64,000 bases of DNA from assembly GCA_026418625.1 (NCBI GenBank), contig JAOABA010000051.1:62001-126000 (forward strand), read 5' to 3'. Origin of the DNA: Candidatus Kapaibacterium sp. Lineage in GTDB: Bacteria; Bacteroidota; Ignavibacteria; Kapaibacteriales; UBA2268. Shown here piece by piece: positions 8,329 through 17,242 of this stretch (positions within the stretch are counted from its first letter, which is position 1; each line of letters begins with the position of its first letter). Below the pieces are notes generated by a model. The model ran no database searches and was not told the origin of the DNA. It worked only from the letters and a program-made list of their open reading frames with translations. The position numbers were made by a program, and so were the translations under genes.

Positions 8329-8508
8329 ATGCAAAATGTTCAATATATAATAAATGAAACAGGGGAAAAGATAAATGTAATTATTCCTTTTGACGAATAT
8401 ATTGAATTATTAGAAGAAATAGAAGATTTAAAAATCATTGCTGAAAGAAAGAATGAAGATTTGATAGATCATACCAAAGTAAAAAGTTTGATTAACACCA
8501 ATGAATGA
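8329..8508 (+). CDS. Putative antitoxin of a RelBE/ParDE-type pair
   Basis: This 59-residue frame starts with ATG behind an AGGAG ribosome site. It is acidic in the middle (EYIELLEEIEDLK) and resembles the short Phd/RelB-like antitoxins that pair with RelE toxins: a beta-strand N-terminus (VQYIINETGEKINVIIPF) that would dimerise and bind DNA, then a helix that would wrap the toxin. The last 8 bases overlap the toxin start, typical of toxin-antitoxin operons. The family assignment rests mainly on size and position. Confidence 0.78.
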   Translation: MQNVQYIINETGEKINVIIPFDEYIELLEEIEDLKIIAERKNEDLIDHTKVKSLINTNE

Positions 8509-8761
8509 ATATAGAATACTGTGGAAAAAGTCAGCAGTTAAAGAACTAAGTAAATTACCTAAAAAAATTGGAGAAAAAATTTACAGCTTGATATCAAAGC
8601 TATCTCTTGAGCCCAGACCAGAAAATTGTAAAAAGCTAGTTTCCCTTGAAAATTATTATCGAATTAAAATTGGTGATTATAGAGTTGTATATTTTATTGA
8701 AGATAAAAATTTAATCATTGAAATAATTCGAATTGCTCACAGAAAAGAAGTTTATAAATAA
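8501..8761 (+). CDS. RelE/ParE-superfamily toxin
   Basis: At 86 aa it has the RelE fold order: N-terminal strand YRILWKKSAVKELSKLP, helix KIGEKIYSLISKL, then the strand-rich end with YYRIKIGDYRVVYFI and IIRIAHRKEVYK. Family members cleave mRNA at the ribosome or inhibit gyrase; the close RIKIGDYRVVY motif favours the RelE mRNA interferase side. Basic residues R and K near the C-terminus fit the catalytic patch. The gene lies in a repeat-filled island with no other genes, so it is likely a mobile or recently acquired module. Confidence 0.87.
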   Translation: MNEYRILWKKSAVKELSKLPKKIGEKIYSLISKLSLEPRPENCKKLVSLENYYRIKIGDYRVVYFIEDKNLIIEIIRIAHRKEVYK

Positions 8762-8899
8762 ATAATTACCATAGTAGAATTAATTCTAAAGATTTTATTA
8801 TTTCCATTTAACTTAGTTTTGATTATAAAATCTCCTTACATCTTTACATAGGTGGGATATAGAAAATAATCAAATTTATAATATTATTTTAAGAATTTT

Positions 8900-8935
8900 C
8901 TATCCACCCCGGCACTTCCTGCCACCCCTCAAGAG
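8900..8935 (+). repeat. Interspersed repeat P, copy 2
   Basis: Matches 8036-8071 with one difference (CCACCCC here, CCATCCC there). It abuts repeat Q copy 1. The surrounding 782-base gap 8762-9543 has no gene that I can see; nearly all of it is repeat sequence. Confidence 0.75.
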
Positions 8936-8936
8936 A

Positions 8937-9063
8937 GCTTTGTTAAAATTGAATAGCCACTACTTTCAAGTAGTGGGCAAAAAGATCAACCAGCCTAATA
9001 ATATTTCCCAATGGATCAGACGCCCACGTCTATTCCTATTATTCCAGCGAAAAAGGTTGTGTA
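8937..9063 (+). repeat. Interspersed repeat Q, copy 1
   Basis: A ~125-bp unit that starts GCTTTGTTAAAATTGAATAG and contains a perfect 9-bp palindrome (CCACTACTT, TC, AAGTAGTGG at 8957-8976). It ends at GGTTGTGTA, which is also the start of repeat R. Copies are at 9335-9460 and, in part, 23185-23275. It is non-coding; in RNA it would form a hairpin. Confidence 0.8.
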
Positions 9064-9234
9064 TATAGCAGTCATTCTGAGGCGTAGACTAAGAATCCAT
9101 ATCATTTAAGTCATTGATAAATAATAGACTCTTCACTTCGTTCAGAGTGACAAACAACTAATTTTTATACTTTTTCAATAAAATCGGTGTCAGGTCTCGA
9201 AAATCAAATTCTCAAAATTCTTGGCGAATGTGTT
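9061..9234 (+). repeat. Interspersed repeat R, copy 2
   Basis: Matches 7862-8035 in the same orientation with scattered substitutions and small indels. It follows directly on repeat Q copy 1, making a Q-R composite of ~300 bp. Confidence 0.8.
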
Positions 9235-9239
9235 TTTTC

Positions 9240-9269
9240 TGTAGAGACAAAGAATGCTTTGTCTCTACA
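9240..9269 (+). repeat. Perfect 13-bp inverted repeat
   Basis: TGTAGAGACAAAG and its exact complement flank a 4-base AATG loop. There is no T tract on either side, so it is not an obvious terminator. It sits between repeat R copy 2 and repeat Q copy 2 and may be a REP-type palindrome. Confidence 0.75.
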
Positions 9270-9334
9270 AAGGATTGATGTTTCTACCCTGCCATCCTGC
9301 TTTTATTTTGTCCGTCTAGGCAATTGGGTGGGGA

Positions 9335-9460
9335 GCTTTGTTAGAATTGAATAGCCACTACTTTCAAGTAGTGGGAAAAAAATAAACCAACCTATTAGTA
9401 TTTCCCAATGGAACAGACGCCCTCGTCTATTCCTGTTATTCCAGTGAAAAAGGTTGTGTA
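9335..9460 (+). repeat. Interspersed repeat Q, copy 2
   Basis: Near copy of 8937-9063, including the 20-base palindrome (9355-9374). It runs straight into ~25 bases that match the start of repeat R (GTGTAAAAAGCAATTATTCT) before homology stops, so this is a truncated Q-R composite. It ends ~80 bases from the stop of the kelch gene. Confidence 0.78.
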
Positions 9461-9543
9461 AAAAGCAATTATTCTGAGCTGAAGAGGGTGCTTGTGCTAT
9501 TTTAGATTACACAAGCACGCCTTATCAGAAACTTTTGTGAATT

Positions 9544-10866
9544 CTATCTAATAATTAGCATTTTATTATACTCAGCCTTTTCTGATGTCAGCTTTAATAT
9601 GTATATTCCGGCAGCTAATTCACTGACATCAATCTTTTCGTCATCGAGACTATATCTGCTCAAAACGAGTTGCCCTAATAAATCGAAAATTTCTAAAGTA
9701 ATTATCTTATCATAATTACCAAGCTTAATTTCTATAATATTAGTAGCAGGATTTGGGTAAATTTTTAGTTCATTATTTTCATTTTGATCTTCAACAGAAG
9801 AAATTTCACCGATTTGATATACCCAAGTTTGATTCATAGGAATAAGATTGCTCCAAGAGCCTGACATCCCACCAAAAAAGATGACCTTCATATAGTTATA
9901 GTCATTTGGTTGACTAATTTTAGGATGAGCCACTCTTTTTAATTGATTAATTTTAGCACACGCAACTTTATTTATGGGCATAGGCATAGTCTTTGTTTGT
10001 TGAGTGAGTTTTCCAGTAGCGGTATTGTATTCATAAACTTTATCGGAAAAGTTGTTTTGCATATCAAGCCCACCAAAAATAAAAATAATCTTTTGTCCTT
10101 GTTCATTCTCACCTAACACCGATCCCGAGCCTCCCATTAATGGAGGAGCTTCCAGCCCTGAGGTCCAACTGTTAGTAATTAAATTGTATTTAAAACCTTG
10201 ACCATTGGTAAAAATATATAAATCATCATCAACAATTTCCGAAATATGACTTTCTGCAGCAACAGGGATATTTGTTTTATATTGTGTCCATTGATTTGTA
10301 ATATAGTCATATAACCAAATATCATTGAGAACTTTTGAACCATCGAAGCCACCAGAAATAATTGCCTTCCCATCATTGGTTACATTTGCTTTATGATAGT
10401 ATCTTGCCGAGGGTGACGGATTGGTTTGGGGTTTTTGTGTCCATTCTCTCGTTGTAGGGTCATAATTCCACAAGTCTAACAAAGCCATACGATTTTTATC
10501 TTCTCCCCCATGGACATATAATTTACCATCAAGATACCATGTACAATGATTTGCCCGCTCTGATGGAAGTCTGTTTGAGATATATAAGAGTTGCCATATC
10601 TCTAAGGGTGGATTATATGAGTGAAGGTCGTTATACATTTTTTGAGCACTTTCTTGACCAGCAAATAATAGTAGTTCACCTTTTGGAAGAGGTGTAATAC
10701 TATGCCCAAATCTTGCCGAAGGCGAATTGGTAGGATTTAAAATTTTCCAATCTCCTTGAGCATAAGAATTTGTTGATAAAGTTATGGTTACAAAAGCAAT
10801 TATCAAAATTATAAAACTAAAGCTGAAGCATTTTAAGCTATTCCAATTTTCAATTTTTCTTAACAT
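9544..10866 (-). CDS. Secreted kelch-repeat protein with a T9SS sorting domain
   Basis: A signal peptide (FSFIILIIAFVTITLSTNSYAQ) is followed by kelch-type repeats: motifs such as GELLLFAGQE, GKLYVHGGED, GKAIISGGFDG, KIIFIFGGLD and KVIFFGGMSG mark blades of a beta-propeller. The last ~80 residues (LKIYPNPATN, EIFDLLGQLV, AAGIYILKL) are a type A C-terminal sorting domain, which directs export through the type IX secretion system and attachment at the cell surface. The propeller's ligand cannot be told. The gene stands alone, downstream of the repeat island. Confidence 0.88.
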   Translation of the reverse strand: MLRKIENWNSLKCFSFSFIILIIAFVTITLSTNSYAQGDWKILNPTNSPSARFGHSITPLPKGELLLFAGQESAQKMYNDLHSYNPPLEIWQLLYISNRLPSERANHCTWYLDGKLYVHGGEDKNRMALLDLWNYDPTTREWTQKPQTNPSPSARYYHKANVTNDGKAIISGGFDGSKVLNDIWLYDYITNQWTQYKTNIPVAAESHISEIVDDDLYIFTNGQGFKYNLITNSWTSGLEAPPLMGGSGSVLGENEQGQKIIFIFGGLDMQNNFSDKVYEYNTATGKLTQQTKTMPMPINKVACAKINQLKRVAHPKISQPNDYNYMKVIFFGGMSGSWSNLIPMNQTWVYQIGEISSVEDQNENNELKIYPNPATNIIEIKLGNYDKIITLEIFDLLGQLVLSRYSLDDEKIDVSELAAGIYILKLTSEKAEYNKMLIIR

Positions 10867-10943
10867 TTTTACCGAAAATTTTTAGACATAAAAAAATGAA
10901 ATTCAAAATATTTTAAATTCAGAAAAAAATCAACAATGTAATC

Positions 10944-11693
10944 CTAAGCCTTATTTTTTAAGAAAGGCGTGAGCAAATCAATTGGAATTGGGAAAATTGT
11001 TGTTGAATTTTTTTCTGTAGCAATATCAGTCAAAGTTTGTAAATACCTCAATTGAAGAGCAATAGGAGTTTCCTGAATTGTGAGAGCAGCTTCTTTAAGT
11101 TTTTGGGCGGCTTGATATTCACCGTCAGCGTGAATAATTTTCGAGCGTCTTTCTCTTTCGGCTTCAGCTTGTTTTGCCATTGCTCTTTGCATTTCGATGG
11201 GCAAATCAACCTGCTTAACTTCGACTGAAGAGACTTTAATTCCCCAAGGTTCAGTATGATCATCAATAATTTCCTGAAGTCTCTTATTGATGGCTTCTCT
11301 TTCTGACAAAAGTTCGTCGAGGTCTGATTGACCTAAAATACTTCTGAGAGTGGTTTGTGATATTTGGCTTGTAGCAAAAAGATAATTTTCTACTTCGACA
11401 ATTGCCTTTTGAGGTTCCACAACTCTGAAATATATGACTGCACTAACTTTTATTGATACGTTGTCTTTGGTGATGACATCCTGAGGAGGAACGTCCATAG
11501 CAATGATTCTAAGGCTTACTCTGACCATTCTATCAATAAATGGAATTAAGATTATTAAGCCGGGACCTTTAAATCCGATAAGACGCCCAAGACGAAAAAC
11601 AACAGCACGTTCATATTCGTTCATAATTTTTATAGCTGAAGCTAATATGAGGAATACAAATGCAATAACAACAATGAGTTCCATAGGAATCAT
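10944..11693 (-). CDS. Slipin/stomatin-like SPFH membrane protein
   Basis: One N-terminal membrane helix ([17 protein letters not shown]) is followed by an SPFH/Band 7 domain: [16 protein letters not shown], the [12 protein letters not shown] strand, [20 protein letters not shown] and the coiled region [19 protein letters not shown]. It forms oligomeric microdomain scaffolds. It starts 11 bases after the NfeD gene on the same strand. Slipin-NfeD is a well-known conserved pair in which the NfeD protease can cleave the slipin C-terminus. The length (249 aa) is normal. Confidence 0.92.
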   Translation of the reverse strand: MIPMELIVVIAFVFLILASAIKIMNEYERAVVFRLGRLIGFKGPGLIILIPFIDRMVRVSLRIIAMDVPPQDVITKDNVSIKVSAVIYFRVVEPQKAIVEVENYLFATSQISQTTLRSILGQSDLDELLSEREAINKRLQEIIDDHTEPWGIKVSSVEVKQVDLPIEMQRAMAKQAEAERERRSKIIHADGEYQAAQKLKEAALTIQETPIALQLRYLQTLTDIATEKNSTTIFPIPIDLLTPFLKNKA

Positions 11694-11704
11694 AATACCT
11701 CCGA

Positions 11705-12991
11705 TTATTTTGGTTTAACAAAAAGGGTTAGGGATTCGACTTTTTCAATTATTACTTCATAGCCGGAATTGATTTCAGCATCTGACACAGCTCTCCAAAT
11801 TTCACCTCTGACTTTGACTTTTCCGGGTTTTCCGGGTTTTATATCTGAAATTACTATAGCTGTCTGGTCAATTAAAGCAGAACTACCAAGAGAAGCTTTT
11901 CTATATTGGGCTTTAATACCTAAACTAATAATTACCAAGAAAAATAAAGTAGTTAGAATAACTACAGTGATTATCAAACTCATAGAAACATTTACATATT
12001 CTGTTGGGTCGTCAAAAAGCATTATGGAACCAAGGAAAAGCGAGATAACTCCTCCTATTGAAAGCAATCCGTGGCTAACAATTTTAATTTCTAACAGGAA
12101 CATAACAACAGCGAGCAGTATAAGAGCTATTCCAGCCCAATTAACCGGTAGCATCTGGAAGGAATAAGCTGCTAATATTAGTGATATACCACCAAGAACA
12201 CCGGGAAAAATGGCTCCGGGATTATATATTTCAAAAAAAATGCCATAAATTCCAGCCATTAGCAACAAATAAGCCACATTTGGATTACTGATAATTTTAA
12301 GAAGCTCATCTTTCCAATTAGATTCTAACTCAATAATTTGGATATCAGTTGTATTAATGATTTTTTCACCTGTTGAAGTGGTAGTTTTGAAGTTATTTAT
12401 TGCTTTGAGAAGCGAATCTAAGTTTGGAGCTATAAAATCAATCACGTTACTATCGAGAGCTTCTTTTTCAGTCGAGGAGATGCTTTCTCTTACGGACTTT
12501 TCAGCCCAAGATGCATTACGGTTTCTTCTTTGGGCAATAGATCTAACAAATGCGGCAGCATCGTTGGTTACTTTATCAAACATAACACTGCTATCGGCTT
12601 CTCCCTGCATTCCGACAGGATGTGCGGCTCCAATATTCGTTCCGGGAGCCATCACAGCAATATTTGCAGCAAGGGTTATAAAGACTCCTGCTGAGCCTGC
12701 TCTTGCTCCTTGAGGTGCAACATATACTACAACAGGTATTGGTGATTCAAGTATATTTTGAACAATTTCTCTTGTTGATTCAAGTAAGCCTCCGGGTGTG
12801 TTCAGCATTATTATGACAGCTTCAGCATCGATTTTTTGTGATTTTTCAATTCCTCGTGCAATGAATGAGGATGTCGCAGGAGTAATGGCTCCATCAACCC
12901 TTATTTTTAATATTTTGGGGGTAGAATATAAACTATGAGAAACAAGTAATAATAGTATTGAAATAATTAAAATTTTCTTCATTTTTGTCAT
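11705..12991 (-). CDS. NfeD-family membrane serine protease (ClpP-class, NfeD1b)
   Basis: A signal peptide is followed by a ClpP/crotonase-fold protease domain: [16 protein letters not shown], and the nucleophile serine in GARAGSAG (about S100). The lysine in [11 protein letters not shown] (about K140) lies at the spacing of the Ser-Lys dyad of characterised NfeD1b proteins. Four membrane helices (around residues 230-360) and a C-terminal NfeD OB-fold domain ([14 protein letters not shown]) follow. It is the upstream partner of the slipin gene. The role is membrane protein quality control, by family knowledge. Confidence 0.92.
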   Translation of the reverse strand: MTKMKKILIISILLLLVSHSLYSTPKILKIRVDGAITPATSSFIARGIEKSQKIDAEAVIIMLNTPGGLLESTREIVQNILESPIPVVVYVAPQGARAGSAGVFITLAANIAVMAPGTNIGAAHPVGMQGEADSSVMFDKVTNDAAAFVRSIAQRRNRNASWAEKSVRESISSTEKEALDSNVIDFIAPNLDSLLKAINNFKTTTSTGEKIINTTDIQIIELESNWKDELLKIISNPNVAYLLLMAGIYGIFFEIYNPGAIFPGVLGGISLILAAYSFQMLPVNWAGIALILLAVVMFLLEIKIVSHGLLSIGGVISLFLGSIMLFDDPTEYVNVSMSLIITVVILTTLFFLVIISLGIKAQYRKASLGSSALIDQTAIVISDIKPGKPGKVKVRGEIWRAVSDAEINSGYEVIIEKVESLTLFVKPK

Positions 12992-13326
12992 ATCATATTA
13001 ATGTAGTTTAAATTTACAAATAAATAATGAAATAACATTAAACATCAATGCTTAAAAATTTATCAATTTGAAAAATTTTATTAAAAAAATCGAACAGAAA
13101 AATTAACAATTAATATTAGAGGCTCGTTCTGATAAATAAAGATGGAAAGAATCCATTCTATATTTTAAATGGATGCAGGGCATTCGATCAAGGAAAAGAT
13201 TTAAAAAATTCAGTTGTAAAATTCTGAATTAGATAACTCAAAATAGATCTAAATAAGACAAGTCTGCTGTTCACAAAATTTAAAAGCAAAACTTGTCAAC
13301 TATTAAATCAAAATAAAAATCTAATT
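12992..13326. other. Intergenic stretch, 335 bases
   Basis: No gene seen. Bases 13126-13200 (CTCGTTCTGATAAATAAAGA, then GGAAAGAATCC and GGATGCAGGGC) look like a decayed member of the CATTCTGA...GAATCC repeat class found elsewhere in the window, but the match is weak. The rest is AT-rich and probably holds the nfeD promoter. Confidence 0.5.
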
Positions 13327-16155
13327 TTATCTCGGTCCGAAATTCCTTAGATTATAAGTAAATGTCAATAATCCGTAGCGCTGAAGAACTGCTGTTTTTA
13401 TATCCTCAATATATGAATCGGTAACATTTCTCTGAACTGAGTTATTGGTATTGAAAGCATCAATTAGAGATAGTTTGATTTCTGCTTGATTTCTATCGAG
13501 GAATTTATATCCAAGACTGACATTCATCAGGAAGAAGTCAACATTATAGCCCTGAGACATTCCCGAATAAAGCTGATGGTTGGCATCTAATTGCAATACG
13601 AAGTTGTCGAAAAATATGAAATTAACTTTTGCTTGAGTGAACTGATTGAGATATTTCGTGTTTAAGTCTTTTTGAATTGCATTCTCTGCCCAATTCAAGC
13701 TTGTTCGGGACATAATAGTAAAATCAATTTTTTCACTGATATTGCTTGTCAAAATGACACTTAAGGCAAAAGTGGATGACTTAGTAGTGTTTTCCAATCC
13801 GTTAATAATTCCGGGTATATTTGAATATTCACCAAACGCGTTCAAATTAAGTTTGGAAAGCATAAAACTTAGCGGGAAACCGTAATTTATAAATGACCGC
13901 ACAGACCAGTAATTGCTTAGGTTAATAGGTGTAGTAAACTTAGTTCCAATTGGTAAGAATAGATTTCTTTCAATGACGGTATCCCTTGAAGCAATTATTG
14001 AGTTGTTTCCAATGTAATCATTAGTGAATTGCCCACCTAACATACCAAAAAATACAGTGGAGTTATCAGTTTCAGTTTGCATATACCTCAAAGAGAAACT
14101 ATGAGTGTAAGATTGCTTTAGGTCTGGGTTTCCACTTGATAGCTGCAAAGGATTTGAATTATTTATAACATCCTGTAACTGGTCAACAGAAGGTGGTGAA
14201 GTATAAGTATAGTAATTAAATCTTAAATTGCTTGTCTTTGAAAAATTATATCTAAGGGATGCCGTAGGTAAAATATTAAAAAATGATTTTTCAATATTGC
14301 CAATTATTGGAAAAGAACGGTCTCCAGTTAATTTTGACCAACTTGCATTTGATTGAGCAGTAATTTCGAATATTTCATCACTATATCTATAAGCTAACCC
14401 AGCTTGTTGGGTGAAATAATTGCTTTTATACACATTGGTTAATGCAGTATCAACGTTTCTGTATGATTGTTGAGCTAAATCATAATTATAAGTTTTCTTA
14501 TCAGAGCTGCTGCTTTGATTGGAAATTCTATAACTAAACTGAATTATATCCTTATCAAATAATGGCTCAGTGTAATTAACATTGGCTGAGTGATTCCAAC
14601 CGTTTGATAGATAGTTAGAGAATTGATTAAGTGAGTCAATAATTGGATTATTTATGAAAAAGCTGTTTTCTGAGAGAAGATAGCTTTCACCTTGACGGTC
14701 ATTGTAAGAATTATCAATCCCTATTGAAAATGTTCTACCTTTTTTTGCAAACCTAAGACGATAAAGAAATTCATTTGCAAAATTCAAACCTTTTTGGTCG
14801 GAATTATAATTATTGTCAGTTGAATTGACAAGGTCATTACCAAAATAAGTTGAACCATTAGTAGAACTGGAGGAATTATTGGGTTGATATGAAAATCTTG
14901 GGCGCAACAAAATCGAATTAGAAGAATCAATAGTATAATCAATTCGTAGATTTAGCCTGTGATTTGTATTTTTTGTTAATGAATTGCTTTCTTCATTATA
15001 TAATTGACCTTTGCTCGAAGATAATATGAATTCCCTGCTGGTCAGGCTTTGAGCAGTATTTGAGGTATAATTAAAAAAGTAACTACCGTTAACATCAATA
15101 TTATCGAACCACTTATCAGTGTAGTTCACACCTAATGAGTGAGTTGTAGAAATACCATTTTGAGGCATAACAAGAAAATTATTAAAAAAGCCGCCACCGG
15201 GAGGACCTCCACCGCTACGTCTTAACATTTGTGGGTTGAAGCCCGAACCTGCCATCATCCTGAAGAAACGACCACCTCCGGAAGAACCGCCACCCATAAC
15301 ACCAAGAATATCTTCAGGAGAGAAATTCTGATTGCTTATATTATTACTCATACCCAGTATTGTAATCCTTCTGTCATTATCAAATATATTGAGGGAACCG
15401 CCAACCTGATATCTGTTATCTAAACCATAGCCACCATAAATTTTCCCGAATTGCCCGTTTCGCATAAATTGTTTTGTGATAATATTCATTGTCTTACTTG
15501 TCTGACCATCATCAACACCTGTGAAAGCAGCTTGTTCGCTTCTCTGGTCGAAAATCTGGACTTTGTCAATTATTTCCGAAGGTAAATTTCGGAGTGCTGC
15601 AAGTGGGTCTTCTCCAAAAAATTGACGCCCATCAACCAAAACTTTTTTAACATCTTCGCCTTGAGCTTTGACTTGCCCACTTTCCACACTCACTCCGGGG
15701 AGTTTTTGAGCCAAATCTTCAGCAGTAGCGTCTGGATTGGTTTTGAAAGCCCCAGCATTAAATTGAACAGTATCGCCGATTTGTTCAGCTGTGGGCATAA
15801 GTGCAGTAACTTCTATCTCATCAAGTTCGCTGCCGGTTTCGCTCATTCGGATTTCACCAAGTTCTAAATTCTTGTCTGATATAGTAACCCTCCTACTGAA
15901 AGGCTTATATCCAACGTAAGTTATTCTCAATGTGTATCTGCCTTGTGATAGACTTTGGAAGTTAAACATTCCTCGCCTGTTTGATGTAACTCCAACTTTG
16001 ACTGAATCTGGTAATTTAATCATTAAAACTGAAGCTCCGGGAAGTGGGTTCCCTGAACTACTGTCAACAACGACTCCACGAACAGAAAATTCCTGAGAAT
16101 ATGCAAAACCTAAAATATTTATGAATATGATAAATAATATAATTCCTCTTTTCAC
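13327..16155 (-). CDS. Outer-membrane beta-barrel receptor, TonB-dependent type with regulatory-like N-domain
   Basis: A signal peptide (FIIFINILGFAYSQ) leads into a carboxypeptidase-regulatory-like domain (residues ~24-105: VRGVVVDSSSGNPLPGASV, GRYTLRITYVGY), a plug domain (~120-230: AQKLPGVSVESG, KVLVDGRQFFGEDP) and a long barrel ending in aromatic strands (LLTFTYNLRNFG). At residues ~286-325 there is a Gly/Met/Phe-rich insert (GVMGGGSSGGG, RRSGGGPPGGG), common in this Bacteroidota subgroup. No SusD partner or ABC transporter is adjacent, so the substrate is unknown. The length of 942 aa is normal for the family. Confidence 0.9.
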   Translation of the reverse strand: MKRGIILFIIFINILGFAYSQEFSVRGVVVDSSSGNPLPGASVLMIKLPDSVKVGVTSNRRGMFNFQSLSQGRYTLRITYVGYKPFSRRVTISDKNLELGEIRMSETGSELDEIEVTALMPTAEQIGDTVQFNAGAFKTNPDATAEDLAQKLPGVSVESGQVKAQGEDVKKVLVDGRQFFGEDPLAALRNLPSEIIDKVQIFDQRSEQAAFTGVDDGQTSKTMNIITKQFMRNGQFGKIYGGYGLDNRYQVGGSLNIFDNDRRITILGMSNNISNQNFSPEDILGVMGGGSSGGGRFFRMMAGSGFNPQMLRRSGGGPPGGGFFNNFLVMPQNGISTTHSLGVNYTDKWFDNIDVNGSYFFNYTSNTAQSLTSREFILSSSKGQLYNEESNSLTKNTNHRLNLRIDYTIDSSNSILLRPRFSYQPNNSSSSTNGSTYFGNDLVNSTDNNYNSDQKGLNFANEFLYRLRFAKKGRTFSIGIDNSYNDRQGESYLLSENSFFINNPIIDSLNQFSNYLSNGWNHSANVNYTEPLFDKDIIQFSYRISNQSSSSDKKTYNYDLAQQSYRNVDTALTNVYKSNYFTQQAGLAYRYSDEIFEITAQSNASWSKLTGDRSFPIIGNIEKSFFNILPTASLRYNFSKTSNLRFNYYTYTSPPSVDQLQDVINNSNPLQLSSGNPDLKQSYTHSFSLRYMQTETDNSTVFFGMLGGQFTNDYIGNNSIIASRDTVIERNLFLPIGTKFTTPINLSNYWSVRSFINYGFPLSFMLSKLNLNAFGEYSNIPGIINGLENTTKSSTFALSVILTSNISEKIDFTIMSRTSLNWAENAIQKDLNTKYLNQFTQAKVNFIFFDNFVLQLDANHQLYSGMSQGYNVDFFLMNVSLGYKFLDRNQAEIKLSLIDAFNTNNSVQRNVTDSYIEDIKTAVLQRYGLLTFTYNLRNFGPR

Positions 16156-16360
16156 TCAACACCAATCAATATACTGAAAAAAACTTTTAGACTTTATGTC
16201 TCTTAAAAAGGTTTATTGACGTATAAAATAACATTCGATTTGCTTTAATGAATTGTGATAATCTTGAAATAATTATAATCTTAATCAAAGATTTTTTTTA
16301 TTAATAGATAAATTATTAAATTAAATATTTCTTAATATAGAATTTTCACGTTGATATTAA

Positions 16361-17077
16361 ATGGATAGTCAAAAGGCAAAGGATATTCTGAACCTTTCAA
16401 TTAAGATTGTAATACTTTGTGGTCTTGTAATATTTATTACCATTGTTGCTTGGAAACTTGCTATCTCTGATTTATACTTCGACTTTACGAATTTTACTCC
16501 AAACGATATATTATTAATTATCGTATCGGTTTTCTTTTTTACTGCTTTCTGGCTAATTCTATCCAAGGTTTTATATTTAATTGAAAAAAAATCTGAACCC
16601 ACTCCGGTTAATGAGGCAATAATTGAAAAATTGCTATCAGTAATTACTGAACAATTAAATAAAAGCCAAACAGTTCAAAGAATTGCAGATATAAAAGATG
16701 AAAAAGATAATTTAAATGAAAAGATTAATGATATTTACAAAAAATTGAACGAAATTGCTGAATTAATAAGAAATATTAATACTCAACCTCAAAAAGAAGT
16801 TCTTAAAAATGACTTAATAAATCTAAATAAGGGTCATAATAATAATACACCCGAACATATTAATTCCTTATTGAAAAAAATAATTTCTGAGCATTTCGAG
16901 GTATCCACACTGAAATTGTTACCAATTGAAATATTTGAGTTTAGAATTAAAAAAATTATCAATGAGTTAGATTTGAATAGTATTAACGATTTAATTCATT
17001 ATGAGATTATTGACAGCAAAAAACAATTAACCGATAAAGGAAAAGCCAAACTAATCGAACTGACAAATTCTTTTTAA
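16361..17077 (+). CDS. Hypothetical membrane protein with a coiled-coil tail
   Basis: Not recognised. Two N-terminal transmembrane helices (IKIVILCGLVIFITIVAW and ILLIIVSVFFFTAFWLIL) are followed by a coiled coil at residues ~85-150 (rich in K, E, N: DEKDNLNEKINDIYKKLNEI) and a helical C-terminal domain. No catalytic motif is visible. It stands alone, divergent from the receptor gene. A structural or scaffold role is possible but not shown. Confidence 0.6.
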   Translation: MDSQKAKDILNLSIKIVILCGLVIFITIVAWKLAISDLYFDFTNFTPNDILLIIVSVFFFTAFWLILSKVLYLIEKKSEPTPVNEAIIEKLLSVITEQLNKSQTVQRIADIKDEKDNLNEKINDIYKKLNEIAELIRNINTQPQKEVLKNDLINLNKGHNNNTPEHINSLLKKIISEHFEVSTLKLLPIEIFEFRIKKIINELDLNSINDLIHYEIIDSKKQLTDKGKAKLIELTNSF

Positions 17078-17127
17078 ACCAATTTTTTTAAAACTAATAG
17101 AAATGAGCATATAAAATATGTTATTTG

Positions 17128-17205
17128 ACTGTCATTCTGACAAACAAAGTTTGGAAGCATCCGTTATGATTTGAGATGGATGTTTAACCTTCGGTTCAGC
17201 ATGAC
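17128..17205 (+). repeat. Decayed CATTCTGA-type repeat
   Basis: The stretch starts GACTGTCATTCTGACAAACA, has GGAAGCATCCG and a GATGGATG segment, and ends CGGTTCAGCATGAC, complementary to its own start (GTCAT/ATGAC). It resembles the first part of repeat R but is diverged. It lies between the convergent stops of the coiled-coil protein and queA. Confidence 0.4.
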
Positions 17206-17242
17206 TTTTTTATTTTTTTTCATTGAGTAATTTAGGTTTAAA

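Noticed and set aside
8937-9460. CRISPR array formed by the repeated Q units
   Set aside because: Only two long (~125 bp) copies with unequal spacing and no short regular repeats or spacers; no cas genes nearby.
15181-15300. Gly-rich insert in the outer-membrane receptor as a novel feature
   Set aside because: Glycine-rich stretches at this position are common in this family of Bacteroidota barrels.
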